DNA of 64,000 nucleotides from Ilyonectria destructans (GCA_020740775.1 JAHEWK010000026.1:372001-436000), one strand, 5' to 3'; shown: positions 22,570 through 33,904, numbered from the stretch's first letter. Numbers and translations: made by a program. The notes: generated by a model not told the origin, from the letters alone.

Positions 22570-23831
22570 CAGCGCTCCTAATAGTGCAATCAGTCCGTCT
22601 GGACGCCTCAGACTGGCCATTTAGTCCGTTTGACTAGGCTAGACTAAACTAGCAGTCCGTCTGACTTTGATCGGACTGGACTAGCAGTCTGACTGAGATG
22701 TGCAGACTGGACTGGCAGTCTAACCGAGATGTGCAGACTGAACTATCGGTCCGTCCGTCACCGTCAGACCAGACTGCAGTGCAAACTGCGGTCTAGACTA
22801 ATAGTCCAGACACGTGACTTGTGGCCCTTCTCCCTGCCTGCCTCCAATGTTGAAGGCATCACGCTGGACTTGGCTTAATCCGGGCTTTGGGTCGTTCTCT
22901 CGCATTGACGGTAACCGTAGGCTCACTGCGCCACGTCACTGATATCGGTCTTTCGACGGTCTTTCGACGATTCGGGAATATATCTCTGATCATGATGGAA
23001 TTGATACCAGACGGAAGCTCTCAGCACGGTAGATTAGGTGACTATATCGTAACTAGTATGAAATATGATTTTTACGCAGAGACCAGCGTGTTTACTAGCA
23101 TCTCAATGGGCTTGCTGAGGTACGTGTTACTGCGAGCGAACCTACCCTACACGCGCTGGATAGGGGATACTGTGCATGCCACCTACCTGTAATGGCGGGG
23201 CTGGTATCTCTTAACGCCACCGGGCGGGTTTTCGCCGCTCAGATAACATGCACTTCATCATCTCTCACGTTGCAGATATTCTTCCTGGAAATTGGCCAGG
23301 TAGCCCATTCAAAGCTATAAAGTAGGTTGCTGTTGAACAGGTCGAAATATGTAATTCTGGGATCTTGTTAGGCCGATGGTTTCAGTTGTGTGATACTTGG
23401 TTTGCCATAGATTAACGCAGTGCTGGGCTGTACCGGCTAACATATCTTAGCAGTGCATCGAAAATTTTACCAAACGCGTGTCACGCGTTGGACGCGTTGG
23501 ATCGCGTAGTTGTTGAATTGGCACTCTGCAGCAGGCCACAGATTTGGAAAGACACTGCCTGAGTCACCCCGAATCTTGGACAGACTATTAGTCAGACTGT
23601 TAGTCTGCGATCCTCGGACTGCACTACTGGTCGGTCTGGTAGAAGTCAGACTGAACCATCAGTCCAGTCCGAGAGACGTAGACTGGACCGTCAGTCTAGT
23701 CCAAGAGACGCGGACTGGACCGTCAGTCCAATCCGAGAGACGCAGACTGGACCAATAGTCCACGGACTATTGGTCTGGACTGCAGTTTGGACTAATAGTC
23801 CAGTTTTTGGTCTGGACTATTAGGAGCGCTG
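22570..23831. mobile_element. Non-autonomous hAT-like DNA transposon
   Basis: 1262-bp element bounded by perfect 16-bp terminal inverted repeats CAGCGCTCCTAATAGT (22570-22585, and 23816-23831 in reverse). It is flanked by an identical 8-bp target duplication ACAGTTAG (22562-22569 and 23832-23839). An 8-bp duplication and short inverted repeats starting CAG fit the hAT superfamily. Subterminal regions (22600-22810 and 23575-23815) are packed with short repeats of the AGACTGGACT / AGTCCAGTC type in both orientations, the kind of array transposases bind. The interior encodes no transposase, so mobility would need a full-length relative elsewhere. Intact ends and perfect duplication point to recent insertion. 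Confidence 0.85.
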
Positions 23832-23929
23832 ACAGTTAGGCAGAACTCAGCCGTCAGCGGATCCAAAATCCTTCAGCAAGGTCCTGCATGATGACCTGTC
23901 AGTCACACATGGCCGCTAAGATCGTTATA

Positions 23930-24597
23930 GAACACTCCGCCGGGGTGGTGCCACGGTGTCTGTTGGTTGTGACATACAAGAGCGACCACTCCGGACTTTA
24001 CTCCAAGATCATGCCGAGGAGAAAGGGGCAGCTCCTGCGTATGGGAACTTCAGGGGGGTGGCTTCCATGAAAGTCTCGCCTCCATTATAACATGATCCCT
24101 GAAAGACCGGAGTCTCTCCCACTCTTGGAGAAAATCTTGATGCCGGCTCCGGATTTGTTCAGGTCGATATGGATTTGACAGTATTCTCCATCGTACTTCC
24201 TCTCCACGCTCATCCGTCTCGGCCCAGCCAATTGGCAGCATGCCTGATGCTCCTTGCTTTTCATAAGTCGCACGCGCAGACATTATCCCAACCTGCGGCT
24301 CGAGCGCCCTACTGGCAACTTCCTTCAGCTCATCGCAAGTATCCACGGCTGGCTGGATGGGCATATGCCGGATAGTCGGGCTGTCTAGGAACCCCACAGC
24401 AGCTGGGATTGAATTTTGAAAGCGAAGGAGGTCAGGCAGGAGAAAATGAAATCTACTCATTACTAGCGTCTCTGGATGGAACACTCTCCGGGGTAGTGCC
24501 ATGGTAGATGTTGGCTGAGACATTGCAGAGTGGCTACTACGAGTATGTCGAGGGGAAAGGGGCACCTCCTGCATAGGGGAACTTCAGGGAGTCACGC
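23930..24597. repeat. Direct repeat pair of about 120 bp
   Basis: The segment around 23930-24064 (CGGGGTGGTGCCACGG ... AGAAAGGGGCAGCTCCTGCG ... GGGAACTTCAGGG) recurs, diverged, at 24477-24597 (CGGGGTAGTGCCATGG ... GAAAGGGGCACCTCCTGCA ... GGGAACTTCAGGG) in the same orientation. Together the copies enclose about 410 bp. It could be an old local duplication or the worn ends of an LTR-like insertion. Confidence 0.55.
24050..24574 (-). CDS. Hypothetical protein inside a direct-repeat pair
   Basis: Open frame of 174 residues whose start and end lie within the flanking direct repeats. The middle reads like ordinary protein (DLLRFQNSIPAAVGFLD, DELKEVASRALEPQVG, RSRHQDFLQEWERLRSFRDH) with a helical, charged C-terminal third. 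No family is recognised, and there are no membrane segments or signal peptide. Because the frame depends on repeat sequence at both ends, it may be part of a larger lost gene or a chance frame. Confidence 0.3.
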   Translation of the reverse strand: MQEVPLSPRHTRSSHSAMSQPTSTMALPRRVFHPETLVMSRFHFLLPDLLRFQNSIPAAVGFLDSPTIRHMPIQPAVDTCDELKEVASRALEPQVGIMSARATYEKQGASGMLPIGWAETDERGEEVRWRILSNPYRPEQIRSRHQDFLQEWERLRSFRDHVIMEARLSWKPPP

Positions 24598-25585
24598 CAC
24601 TCAATGACTGGATCCCCTCCCCCGATAACTTATTGTCTAGAGCTGGTATCACTCGATGCACCTGCACAAGTATAGGCAAGGCAGATTTGAGAATCAGGAA
24701 TTATGCCTCAACACGTCAGTCAGATCATGTCATGGAGAGGCTGAGGAGAACATCGGCATGATCATGCCAAGCGAGGGGTGGCAGTCAGAAGAATTAAGGG
24801 GACATGGGTCTCGTTCTCAGCTCACATCAACGGCTCAGCCATCGAGACCACCTCTTCACCAACCAAGTAACTCTAGGAACTGTGTCGAAAGCCGAAGAAG
24901 ATGATTCTAGTCAACTAAACCCTTGCTTAGGATCCAAGGGTGGTACACAGCCACGAGAACTCTACGGCGTGGGTTTGATCCGCGCATACACGAGGCGCAT
25001 TTTGAGGAGGAGTCCGTCTCAGGATGCGCCGGTCGGTGACAATTAGCCCTGTCGTAACCAATAATAGAGGGCCTCTCAGTAGGGGAACGAATACTAGAGG
25101 TTGGGGTCAGGGGCGTATCGAATGTGATGGAAGGAGAGTCAGTGGATATTGAGTTGGTGGGAGGCCTGGCTCTTGGCCACCTCTTCATTTAGGGGATGTA
25201 CAGGTGAGTGAATCAACATCCGAACCTTCTCGACGTAGTGGCCACGGGACTCCTGGCCTGAAGCTCTCCGTTGGACTGCTTAAATGGACATTGTACCCTC
25301 TCCTTTTTCCTCATCTCTCGACATCAAACCCCCTTTCTTGGTACCCATTGTCCCTTGCCTACAAATCTTCACCCAACTATCGCCGAGTTCCCCTGAGGCT
25401 CTATCGGGTACTTTCAACATTACGGAGGGTTGTATTGAGTTGGCAAGTGATCCGATAACGGATAGAAATGTAAGTGTTAATTGACCCGGATAGGACTGTA
25501 CTAAATTGAAGTATAGACATTATGGATCATCCTCAAGAGAGAGAAGTTGGATCAGTGGCGAAATTCACAGAGAATATCGTGCGGT
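24598..25585. other. Intergenic, no gene seen
   Basis: About 1 kb with short random frames. A CT-rich stretch runs 25290-25400. No recognisable coding or repeat content. Confidence 0.4.
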
Positions 25586-26315
25586 CCTTTCCGCATGGGG
25601 CAAATATCCCTCTTTGTATCTCTATGCTGCCTGGCCGGGCCTGGCTATGTAGCCGGGCTAAGACGGCTGTGAAAGGCCTCTAGTGAGTTGATTCAACTAA
25701 CTAGTCCCTATGCTGTTTACTTTCAAGATGAAGAAAGGAAAGAATCTAAATACAAACTGGGTGCGTGAAGACGCGTTATATCTTCTTTAATATAGAAGAT
25801 TCGAGAATCAACTCGATGGCGCTGTGGAGAAGAATTCGGGCTTGGCGGCAGAGCCGCCAGCCAAGTGGGCCTGACCCGTTACAACGGCCTCCTTCCGGGT
25901 TCACAACATCACATATGTGGTACGCCATCTTCATGCAGGCCGCCCTGCTTGACTCGGGGCTTTTTCACGGGCTCAACTCCGCTCAGGAGAACATAAATTC
26001 ACGCCTCCTCTCCGTTTCTTCTGATCCTCCCATCCTACCGCCTCCTAGACTTCGTCTTCTGAGTTTTATACCTACAAACAATGTCTTCTACTATTCTGGG
26101 CGACAGCTCCTCTCTGCACGAGCGTCCTGGGAGGGAGAAAAAGCACAATACCAGTCTTCCGGCGAACACTCCCACCGATCCAAATCCAGTCGATCCTGCC
26201 GATGGAGATAGTACAGGTTGGCTCTCTACTAGGTATTTACGAGAAAGCTTCTGACCGCAAGTGCAGGCCATGTCGTGCGTGCTCAGGGCCCTCGCTGTCA
26301 CCATCAGTCTCCTAG
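25586..26315 (+). repeat. Duplicate of the SANT-gene promoter and 5' region
   Basis: This plus-strand segment repeats the minus-strand sequence of about 20.80-21.27 kb (inverted, dispersed duplication). Shared blocks include GGGGCAAATAT, CTCTATGCTGCCTGGCCGG, ACATCACAT.TGTGGTACGCC, GATCCTCCCATCCTACCG and AACAATGTCTTCT. About 215 bp (25671-25885) are extra in this copy. At 26202-26315 it encodes the same N-terminus as the SANT protein (MEIVQVGSLLGIYEK, CRPCRAC) but meets a TAG at 26313 after 37 residues, so this copy is a gene fragment. In both copies a second overlapping frame starting MSS.ILGDS is also conserved. Confidence 0.65.
25685..25814. mobile_element. Possible small MITE within the duplicated segment
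   Basis: The extra stretch present here but absent from the 21-kb copy contains a 130-bp unit with 10-bp inverted ends GAGTTGATTC (25685-25694) and GAATCAACTC (25805-25814). No target-site duplication is clear, and the extra sequence extends about 70 bp beyond the right end, so the boundaries are uncertain. Confidence 0.4.
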
Positions 26316-26757
26316 GGGTGAACATTGTAGCGGGAAAGGATGGGGGCCTGAGTTCTTCCCAAACGGTGAAGACCCTGGAACTCTAACTGAAATGAACAGC
26401 CCCGCATGCTATGAAGCTTTTGCTGCAGCCCTGCAACCCGAGCCCCTTCAAGAGCCTAGTCATGGCACCAGTCCAACTCGGAAGCCTGGGGGAAGGCGCA
26501 AGGCGAAGTCAAACCAACCTACCAGAACTATTCGAGGGTCAAGGATCGAAAAGAAACAGGTAAAGAGGCCGAAAAGGGATGGCAACACTTTGGGAACTGC
26601 ATCGGGGCGGCCAGTTCCACCAGGAATACAGAGGGAGCTCGAGCACTTCCAGGAAGAACTAAGACTCCTGGAAGAGCAGAACAAGAGGCGGTTAGAGGCG
26701 AGCCAGGGAGAACCGTCCGAGAAGAGGATCTAGATGTTCTAGAAGTTATAAAACTAA

Positions 26758-26973
26758 GGCCAGCTCTACCTTTATGTCCGCCAGCCCAGATACGCAGAGA
26801 AGGGGCATGGTAGGCATAGGAGGTGTCGTACGAGATACGGCGATCAACAACGGTGACGAGGTAGTGGCCAGCTCTACCTTTATGTCCGCCAGCCCAGATA
26901 CGCAGAGAAGGGGCATGGTAGGCATAGGAGGTGTCGTACGAGATACGGCGATCAACAACGGTGACGAGGTAGT
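26758..26973 (+). repeat. In-frame 108-bp tandem duplication in the LINE
   Basis: Two consecutive 108-bp copies (26758-26865 and 26866-26973) look identical base for base. They encode the same 36 residues twice (motif SPDTQRRGMVGIGG), keeping the frame open. The identity suggests a recent slip or unequal exchange. Confidence 0.85.
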
Positions 26974-27814
26974 GGCCAGCTACTCCATCACTCTCGGGTT
27001 GACGGAGGAGCTGAACCTATACATCGCCGAGCTGGGAGCTATAGAGATGGTATTGAGATGTATGCCGTCTGGACTCTGCCGGCGGGATATGACTGTCATG
27101 ACGAGCAGCCGCTCCGCACTAGAAGCCATACGGCGGCCACGACAACAATCCGGCCAACAGATCATACGGCAAATATACGACCATATCAAGCGTCTCGAAG
27201 ACGAGGGCCACTCTCTCCGGATGTTGTGGGTTCCAGCAGGAGAAGAGGATTTCGCGCTGGGACCAAAAGCCAAAGCAGCAGCGCGGAAGGCCACAGAAGG
27301 AGAATGCATACCAGATGTGCCACCGCATCTAGCAAGATCCACAAGGATAAGACTAGCGATAACCAAGCAGCGGCAAACAAGAACACTACCAGAAAGAGTC
27401 GGGAAATACTCGAAGCAGATAGATACGGCACTGCCAGGCAAGCATACCCGTACTCTATATGACCCGCTGAAGAGGAAGGAAGCAGACGTACTATCACAGC
27501 TCCGCACCGGAATGGTGAGACTTAACAGCTTTCTGTGCAAGATAGGAACGATGGAATCGGACACTTGCGAATGCGGGCTAGCATCAGAGACAGTGGAACA
27601 CTTCCTATTCCGCTGCGCAAAATGGACCGCGCAACGGGAAGGCATGTTGCGATGCTCACAGACAAAGATGGGAAACCTATCATACTTCCTGGGAGGAAAG
27701 GCGGCGTCTGACGGTGACAAATGGGCGCCAGACATGCGGGCAGTACGGGCGACGATCAAATTTGCCATTGCAACGGGGAGGCTTGACATGGACCAGAAGC
27801 CTCAGGCACACTAA
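26758..27814 (+). CDS. LINE polyprotein C-terminus (RNase H-like and CCHC-type tail)
   Basis: Open frame of about 346 residues from 26774. The N-terminal part, GIGGVVRDTAINNGDEVVAS then LYIAELGAIEMVLRC, has the layout of the RNase H domain of Tad-type fungal LINEs. It is followed by DMTVMTSSRSALEAIRRPRQ and the tail CECGLASETVEHFLFRCAKW, the cysteine/histidine motif seen at the ends of such polyproteins. RNase H removes RNA from the hybrid during target-primed reverse transcription. The frame is intact but lacks the reverse transcriptase, so it is not functional alone. A 36-codon exact tandem duplication sits at its start. Confidence 0.72.
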
Positions 27815-28286
27815 CTATTCAGATTGAATCCTACTAACATCATACAGTCTCATTTTGGCAGACCGTGCTTCAGCTGCTGAGGATAGGATGCTGAACACTT
27901 GGAGAAATCGATCGGCCTTCAAGCAGGCCTGTCACTGCATATACATCAGATTGGACCAGTAAAGTGAAACTGTGGGGCTTCGGGTGATTATGGAAGAACC
28001 GTACGAAACGAAAATAGCTTAGCGCGAAGGCCCTCTGGGGTGTGTCCCCCCGGGCGAAATAAAATCCATCCATCCATCCAATTCAGCCCATAACGTTACG
28101 GTCAATCCCGCGGGCTGAATTGAATCCTTACACACTCACGCAACTATGGACCTAGACGACGAAGATATCCAGGATCTTCTGGTCCCCGTGTGTACCCGAG
28201 GGGCTCCCCGCGACGAAGAAGAACCCGAAGAGCGATTTCCACCGACCTCGAATCCCCCAGATGCCCCCCGGGCGGTAACAATCTCA

Positions 28287-28841
28287 TCATGCCTTGACCT
28301 GTTCCATGTACTTGAAGACTGGTTGTCTGGCATAACTTATAAACAGGAAGTGCTTGAACACGCCGCTATCGTAGTAGTACGGCTGAATGAGGTCAACTGT
28401 ACCGAGGCAGACGGGAACGTACTTCCCCTGAAGACCCCGAATGTGATCATAGACTTCTTTTTCATGGCACAGTAGCGCAGCATCCATTCCTTCAACGCCC
28501 TTGGCTATAAGCGTGTAGCCATAAGACGACAGGCGCACTTTGAAGAGCGACCCGCGCGATCCTGAAAGATAGAGCGGCACACAATCGGCATCGGGCCCGC
28601 GATCCACTGCGAGTTGGTCGCTAATCAAATTAAGAAATTGCTGTCGGTCGATGTGTGTACTTCCGTGATAGAGGAAATTGGGACATTCTTCTTCCATTGG
28701 GCCGCCAAGCGCTAGTCCACGTAGACACTTATGGGTGCAATATGGCCAGTCTTGGATACTTTGTTGATTTATGTCACTCTTAAGACGCGTGGGAGAAACA
28801 ATGCGGCCACGGCGCCACAACCAATGGTGCCTAGCATACAA
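28287..28841 (-). pseudogene. Fragment of a fungal protein kinase-like gene
   Basis: Open frame of 184 residues with blocks I associate with a fungus-specific, kinase-fold-like family: WPYCTHKCLRGLALGG, CPNFLYHG, GSRGSLFKVRLSSYGYTLIAKG, HEKEVYDHIRGLQGKYVPV and YYYDSGVFKHFLFISYA. The GYTLIAKG strand would carry the nucleotide-binding lysine, and E of HEKEVY the pairing glutamate. The catalytic loop (HxD) and DFG equivalents are missing because similarity stops near 28300, and the long upstream part usual in the family is absent. It lies 8 bp downstream of the NLR gene, in the same orientation. Confidence 0.5.
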
Positions 28842-28849
28842 GCAAATGT

Positions 28850-31800
28850 TTAATTAGACTGGAGATCTGGCAGCTCCTGGATTGAAAACCTCATGATAAT
28901 AACCCTTCCCGATCTACAGCCGATGACGATGGTGGATCCTAACACTGTCGAGCAGGTTGGTCGGAAATCCACCGGCAACCAAAGCAAGTTATTTCCATGC
29001 CAGGAAATCCAGCACCCGTCTCCGGTAATACCGAAGCCGAAACGGCAGTCGCGAATGTGGCTAGGCATAACTAGAGTAGTAGATGCCACAGATGCCTCTG
29101 CGACTAGTGCCTTAGGCACGGCAATGGGGCCAAGATCGGTAAGGAGGCGTGTGTTACCTGGTTCAAACGATAGGTGAGACACAAACCCAATGTGAACTCT
29201 CTGGACGCAGTCACCGGTGTCGGTGCGCCAGATTCGTACCGTGCGATCATCCGATGCTGACGCAACGAGCGCCGAGTCGTGTGAGAAGGCTATCAACCTG
29301 ACCCAGCCGCTATGGCCCTTTAGCTTTTGGACACAGTCACCCGTGTCGGCGCGCCAGATCCGCACTGTCCAATCGTCTGAGGCCGATGCCACGAGCGCCG
29401 AGTCATGTGAGAATGCTATCGACCTGACCCAGCCGCTATGGCCCGTGAGTTCCTGGATGCAGTTACCGGCGTCGATGCGCCAGATCCGCACCGTCCGATC
29501 GTCTGAGGCCGATGCCACGAGCGCCGAGTCATGTGAGAAGGCTATTGACCTGACCGAGCGGCTATGGCCCTTGAGTTCCTGAACGCAGTCACCGGCGTCG
29601 ATGCGCCAGATCCGCACCGTCCGATCGTCTGAGGCCGATGCTACGAGCGTCGAGTCATGTGAGAATGCTATCGACCTGACCGAGCGGCTATGGCCCGTGA
29701 GTTCCTGGACGCAGTCACCGGCGTCGATGCGCCAGATCCGCACCGTCCGATCGTCCGACGCCGATGCTACGAGCGTCGAGTCATGTGAGAAGGCTATCGA
29801 CCTGACTAAGTGGCTGTGGCCCTTGAGTTCCTGGACGCAGTTGCCCGTATTGGTATGCCAGATCCGTACCGTGCGATCGTCCGACGCCGATGCTACGAGC
29901 GTCGAGTCGTGTGAGAATGCTATCGAGCTGACTAAGTGGCTGTGGCCCTTGAGTTCCTGGACACAGTCGCCCGAGTCGAGGCGCCAGATCCGTACCGTCC
30001 GATCGTCCGATGCTGACGCTATAAGCACTGAGTCGTATGAGAAGGCTATCGACCTGACCCAGCCGCTATGGCCCTTGAGTTCCTGGACGCAGTCGCCCGA
30101 GTCGACGCGCCAGATCCGTACCGTCTTGTCCCGCGAGGCCGACGCCGACGCCACGAGCGCCGAGTCGTGGGAGAAGGCTACCGACCTGACGGGGCCGCTA
30201 TGAACCTTGAGTTCCTGGACGCAGCCACCCGAGTCGGCGCGCCAGATCCGCACCGTCCGATCGTCTGAGGCCGATGCCACGAGCGCCGAATCCTGCGAAA
30301 ATGCCACCGACCTGACGGGGCCGCTATGGGCCTCGAGCGTCTGTAAACATGAGTTCCAGTCTGTTTCGGCCTCCGGAGCAAGAGATATCCAGCTTGGAAT
30401 CTCGCTCTCGAACGTGTATCGGATAATACTCTTCTCCGGCGCGAAGGCAAGTGCCGAGGAATATATCTGGAGAGGTGTTTTGTCAATTATTGAAACGTTG
30501 GCGAGAACGAAGCGTATAGCGTCGCTAAGAATGCTAGATAACTTCACACTCGCTTCGGGCTGAGTCACGTTAGCAGTGAATGTCGGGGGATGGATAATGC
30601 AATGCTTACGCTGAGGAGTGACTGTAAAATTTTGATGATACCAAGACTTTCTGATGCCCTTCCCATGAGACTTAACGCTTCCATCCAATGGAGAAAATGG
30701 TGAGTTAAAAAGTCGCGGACGGGTCCGCCATCGCTAACATGATCCCTTGCGTGTTGTATGTGGTATACCCAGTGTAGACAAGCATACTGAACTTCTGGTG
30801 GTAGGCATGCGTCTACTTTCTTGGGATTGATAGTTGAGCGGCTCGTTCCTGGGGCGTTCATATCACAAATATCTGTTCGAAGACGCTCGTTCATAACACG
30901 CAAACAGTTTGCAGCCATCTTCCCGTGGGAATATTTCTCGTCTACCCAGAACGGGTTCTTTCCGCGTTTCTCGGCATCTACCAGGAAGTCGCGGAAGGAG
31001 AGATGTAGTAGCCTGACGGGTGCGCTGGACGACGGCGGAATACTCAGGACTGAATGAAGCAAGTCTAGCCTATCATCGATAGTATCTTTAGATACACTGA
31101 GCATCTGCGCCAGGGCACAGGGGGAGAGGGGGGTGGCAAGAATGACGATTGAGCCAACAATGACTCGAAATTCTTGTAGAGCCTTCTCTCTCTGCCTGAT
31201 AGGCAAACCGACGACCAGCTGGTTTAAGACAGGCAGATATGTTGCATCAAGTTGCGATTCCTGGCTTCTCGTTCGGTATTTCAGAACCTCTTGGAGTTGC
31301 TTATTAGGGTTACCGCATCTGCGATCGGCGAGGAAGCGGCATACAGTGGCGGCGAAGATGAAGAGAGGAACCGCCATCTGTACTAGAATCTGGATATTCG
31401 ATTGGCCGGGCCAGCTTGTGGGTAGTTGTCGGTCTTTGGGAACGGAATTATTGTAATTGCTTCTGATTACTGCAAGCTCATGCTGGAGAAATGCAGATAT
31501 GTCATGCTCAACTATGTGCTCGGGCATCTCATGGAGAACCAAGTCCTGGTACTTGCCCATAATGACGCTGAAACCCAGGCGAATCGGCAGATCGGGTCTG
31601 CTGGTGACAAGGATTCTTAGTCGCGGAGACTGCAACGTCTTGACGCGAGAAAACAGGTTGATGATGAGTTTGACATCGTCGTCCCGTTCGCACTCGTCAA
31701 GGGCATCGACAACGACGACAAGCGTGGCGGTCTTCCGAGCGTCTTGAGGTATCCTTGACAGAGGTTCTAGGATGAGCTTCTTGAACTGCTCTTGCGCAGC

Positions 31801-32737
31801 CTTTCCGAAGATGGTGGTATCGGCATCGATGGCATTTTTAGCGTGCGGCGCGAAGGCCGGCACTCTGGAGACTAGCTGGGCGGCGATGGTGGTGACAAAT
31901 TTGGACAAGCTGCCTCGGTCGGCCTCACCTCTCCTGAAGAAGAAGCTGGCGCCGAGGCGACCGGTTGTGGCGAAAGACCGGGCCACGGTACGGGAGATGG
32001 TGGACTTTCCGGTTCCAGCCATACCGTTGAGCCAGAAGATGGCCTCGGCGCGAGGATCATCGGCCCATTCAGATATTTGGCGAAGAAGGTCGACTCTGGT
32101 GTCGTGGAGGCAGATTGGGTTGTGCTCTTCGGCGCGGGAGTCGAAGCTGGCTTCTACAACAACGGGAAGTCTGTCGAGTACTGCTTTTTGGTCGATGTCG
32201 AGGAGCTTCTTATCGACGTGGAGTAGGTTCTGGTCGATCTCGAGTAGAACGGCCCTAGATCATAGCCTTGTCAGTTCCTATAAGTCGAAGTGGAGATGGA
32301 TTGGCGACGTACGTATTGTCAACTTGTAGGCCCAAGGAGATGGCGTGCGTGCATCGCCCGAGATCTTGGGCGATCTTTTCGACGTCCTTGTTCTGAAATG
32401 GCCATTTCAAGGCCCGAAGTCCCACTCGGCTCATTGCCTTGCGCGCTGTTCCAGGGCTAAGCACTTGTTCCAGCTCTTTAAGCTGAGATAGGCTGTCCTT
32501 GGCCGCAACCATCAGCTCCTGAGAAGCTTCGAGCTTCGCGCCATTAGGACCCTTGAGTAGCAGCAGGACACTCTCCGAAGCCTTCTTCAGGTTAGTGGCT
32601 TCTCGTTGAAGTCGGTCGATGTCATCTTTTGCGTTCTTGACGTCTCTGTAGTAGTAGAAGCACAGCGAAGCGACCTTGGCCGACGAGTGGACGACTGCGA
32701 GGAGGCTCGCAACGACGCCGAGAGCTTCCAGAGCCAT
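28850..32737 (-). CDS. NLR-type NACHT-WD40 protein (HNWD-like)
   Basis: Intact three-exon gene (32313-32737, 30610-32254 with a 58-nt intron before it, and 28850-30559 after a 50-nt intron), 1259 residues. Residues 1-about 140 are a helical N-terminal signalling domain starting MALEALGVVASLLAVV. A NACHT ATPase domain follows, with P-loop GMAGTGKST (about residue 220) and Walker B LVVVVDALDECER. A helical region leads to nine WD40 repeats (about residues 765-1145) and a conserved tail (GFGITGDGCWISWHG). Proteins of this architecture are cytosolic receptors controlling fungal incompatibility and programmed cell death; ligand binding by the repeats triggers oligomerisation. The N-terminal domain is neither a HET domain nor an obvious HeLo. 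A longer start at 32761 (MRIRSLRA) is possible. Introns were chosen because the frame, splice signals and domain continuity agree. Confidence 0.85.
29200..30330 (-). repeat. Array of nine near-identical 126-bp WD40 repeats
   Basis: Minus-strand tandem array within the NLR gene. Each 42-codon unit has the frame GHS..VRSIAFSHDS.LVASASDDRTVRIW; one copy has a two-residue insertion (ASASASRDK). Differences concentrate at a few codons: the two or three residues after GHS (GP, GW, HL, RS), the residues before GD (ADS, VDS, LDS, TNT, IDA, ADT, TDT) and single Thr/Ala swaps. Confidence 0.88.
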
Positions 32738-33904
32738 CGCACGAAGAGATCGTATTCGCACTAGCCTAGTGTCAGTAGAGCATCACGAGTAACCGTTACG
32801 AAGGTTGCGGTAATAACTGCAGCTATCAGCGCCGGTGAAATGCGTATACATTCACACCCTGGCAAGACACTGGGGACAGAGACTTTGGACATGCAGCTGG
32901 GGACGGCCGCTGATGGATATAGCTAGATATATATATATCTTCTACGTCGGGTCGCAGCCACATGGTACGTCTTGGGGTTTGCCTGAGTTGCATTCGATAG
33001 ACTTGATATCTGCGTATGTCGGGTTTCTGGTGCACGGCTGCCATTCCCTAACGTGGAAGTGGGAGTGCGAAATTAGGTTGGGGGAAGGTCGCGCTCGAGC
33101 CGCTATCAGCCTACGTGGCTCCTGCTCAGCGCCAACCCACAACCATGCTTTCCGGTAAGACCTAAGAGCGCATGAACTCGTCAGGGACGACGGCGACACC
33201 TCTGAGCCCAATTTTGCAACTCGCTTCCAGGCCTCCAGTCTGTGGCCTGGGTCTGGCGGGCGGGCTACACTCTTCCCGTCTATGATTTGACTAGCATTAT
33301 TATGGAGATGCCGATGATGATCTATCCAAGGGGGTAAGGGTTCCAGGTGAAACGTCCAGACAGGATTACGGAGGAAGGCTTAAATCTCTTTGCCCAAGAG
33401 ATTAACGCCACATCCTCGGATCCTTGTCAGCTACTTACCGGTACATCACGCTCTGAGCAACCCAATGCCACTAAAACTTCAGGGGGTCATAGGGGAAGCG
33501 TCATTTTTAGTTACTGATTAAACTCTGCTATACTCTATCGGCCTTCAGTGGTGTCAAAGTGAATTGAAGTACTCCTGGTATCTACCTTAGCTGTAGCGTT
33601 GTTATTGCTTTTTCTTGGGCAAAGACTTTTGAGCCCTTCCTCTGTAAATAGGGGCATTGTCCGGTGCAATGAACCCTTGTCATCGTTAGCAATTGCATAG
33701 TCAGCCTAAGGCTCTCCACAGGCAGACACATTGGCAGTCCACTAGCAACGCCTACTTACATATAAGTGACCCATAGTTGTACTGTCCATCTACGTACGTA
33801 CTTAAAAATAGATATTGTTCGAGTCCCTACGGAGTGGTAGTGCTTAAAATATGTCGCACAAATGCGATTTTTCTGCCCTCGCCGCTAGTTTTGTTATGCA
33901 CCAT
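32738..33904. other. NLR promoter region and intergenic sequence
   Basis: About 1.15 kb upstream of the NLR start. It includes a TATATATATA tract near 32930. No supported gene; frames at 32.83-33.2 kb overlap on both strands. Confidence 0.45.

Larger units (their letters stand above)
26740..28075 (+). mobile_element. 5'-truncated non-LTR retrotransposon (LINE)
   Basis: Only the last part of the element remains: an RNase H-like/C-terminal coding region (to 27814), a 3' untranslated region and a terminal tract of four ATCC units near 28065-28080, the simple-repeat tail typical of fungal LINEs. The reverse transcriptase and ORF1 are missing, as expected for 5'-truncated insertions. Upstream of about 26740 lies a basic, coiled-coil-like frame (26340-26733) that I cannot assign. 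Confidence 0.72.

Noticed and set aside
22600..22810. CRISPR-like or satellite array of AGTCYGTCTG-type units
   Set aside because: Units are irregular, in both orientations, and symmetric with the other end of the element, fitting subterminal transposase-binding repeats.
22887..23192. Frame of 101 residues inside the hAT-like element as a possible transposase remnant
   Set aside because: No hAT dimerisation or DDE-type motifs; composition not protein-like.
28081..28120. ATTCAGCCC..GGGCTGAAT inverted pair as a Helitron end, similar to the ATTCAGCCC unit at 38444
   Set aside because: No 15-bp end motif or CTRR nearby; it sits at the LINE tail and the similarity is only nine bases.
28146..28475. 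Plus-strand frame starting MDLDDEDIQDLLV
   Set aside because: An acidic start looks gene-like, but it runs antisense into the kinase-like fragment and has no further support.
29601..30203. Plus-strand repetitive frame of 200 residues
   Set aside because: Antisense reading of the WD40 repeat array; the periodicity comes from the repeats on the other strand.
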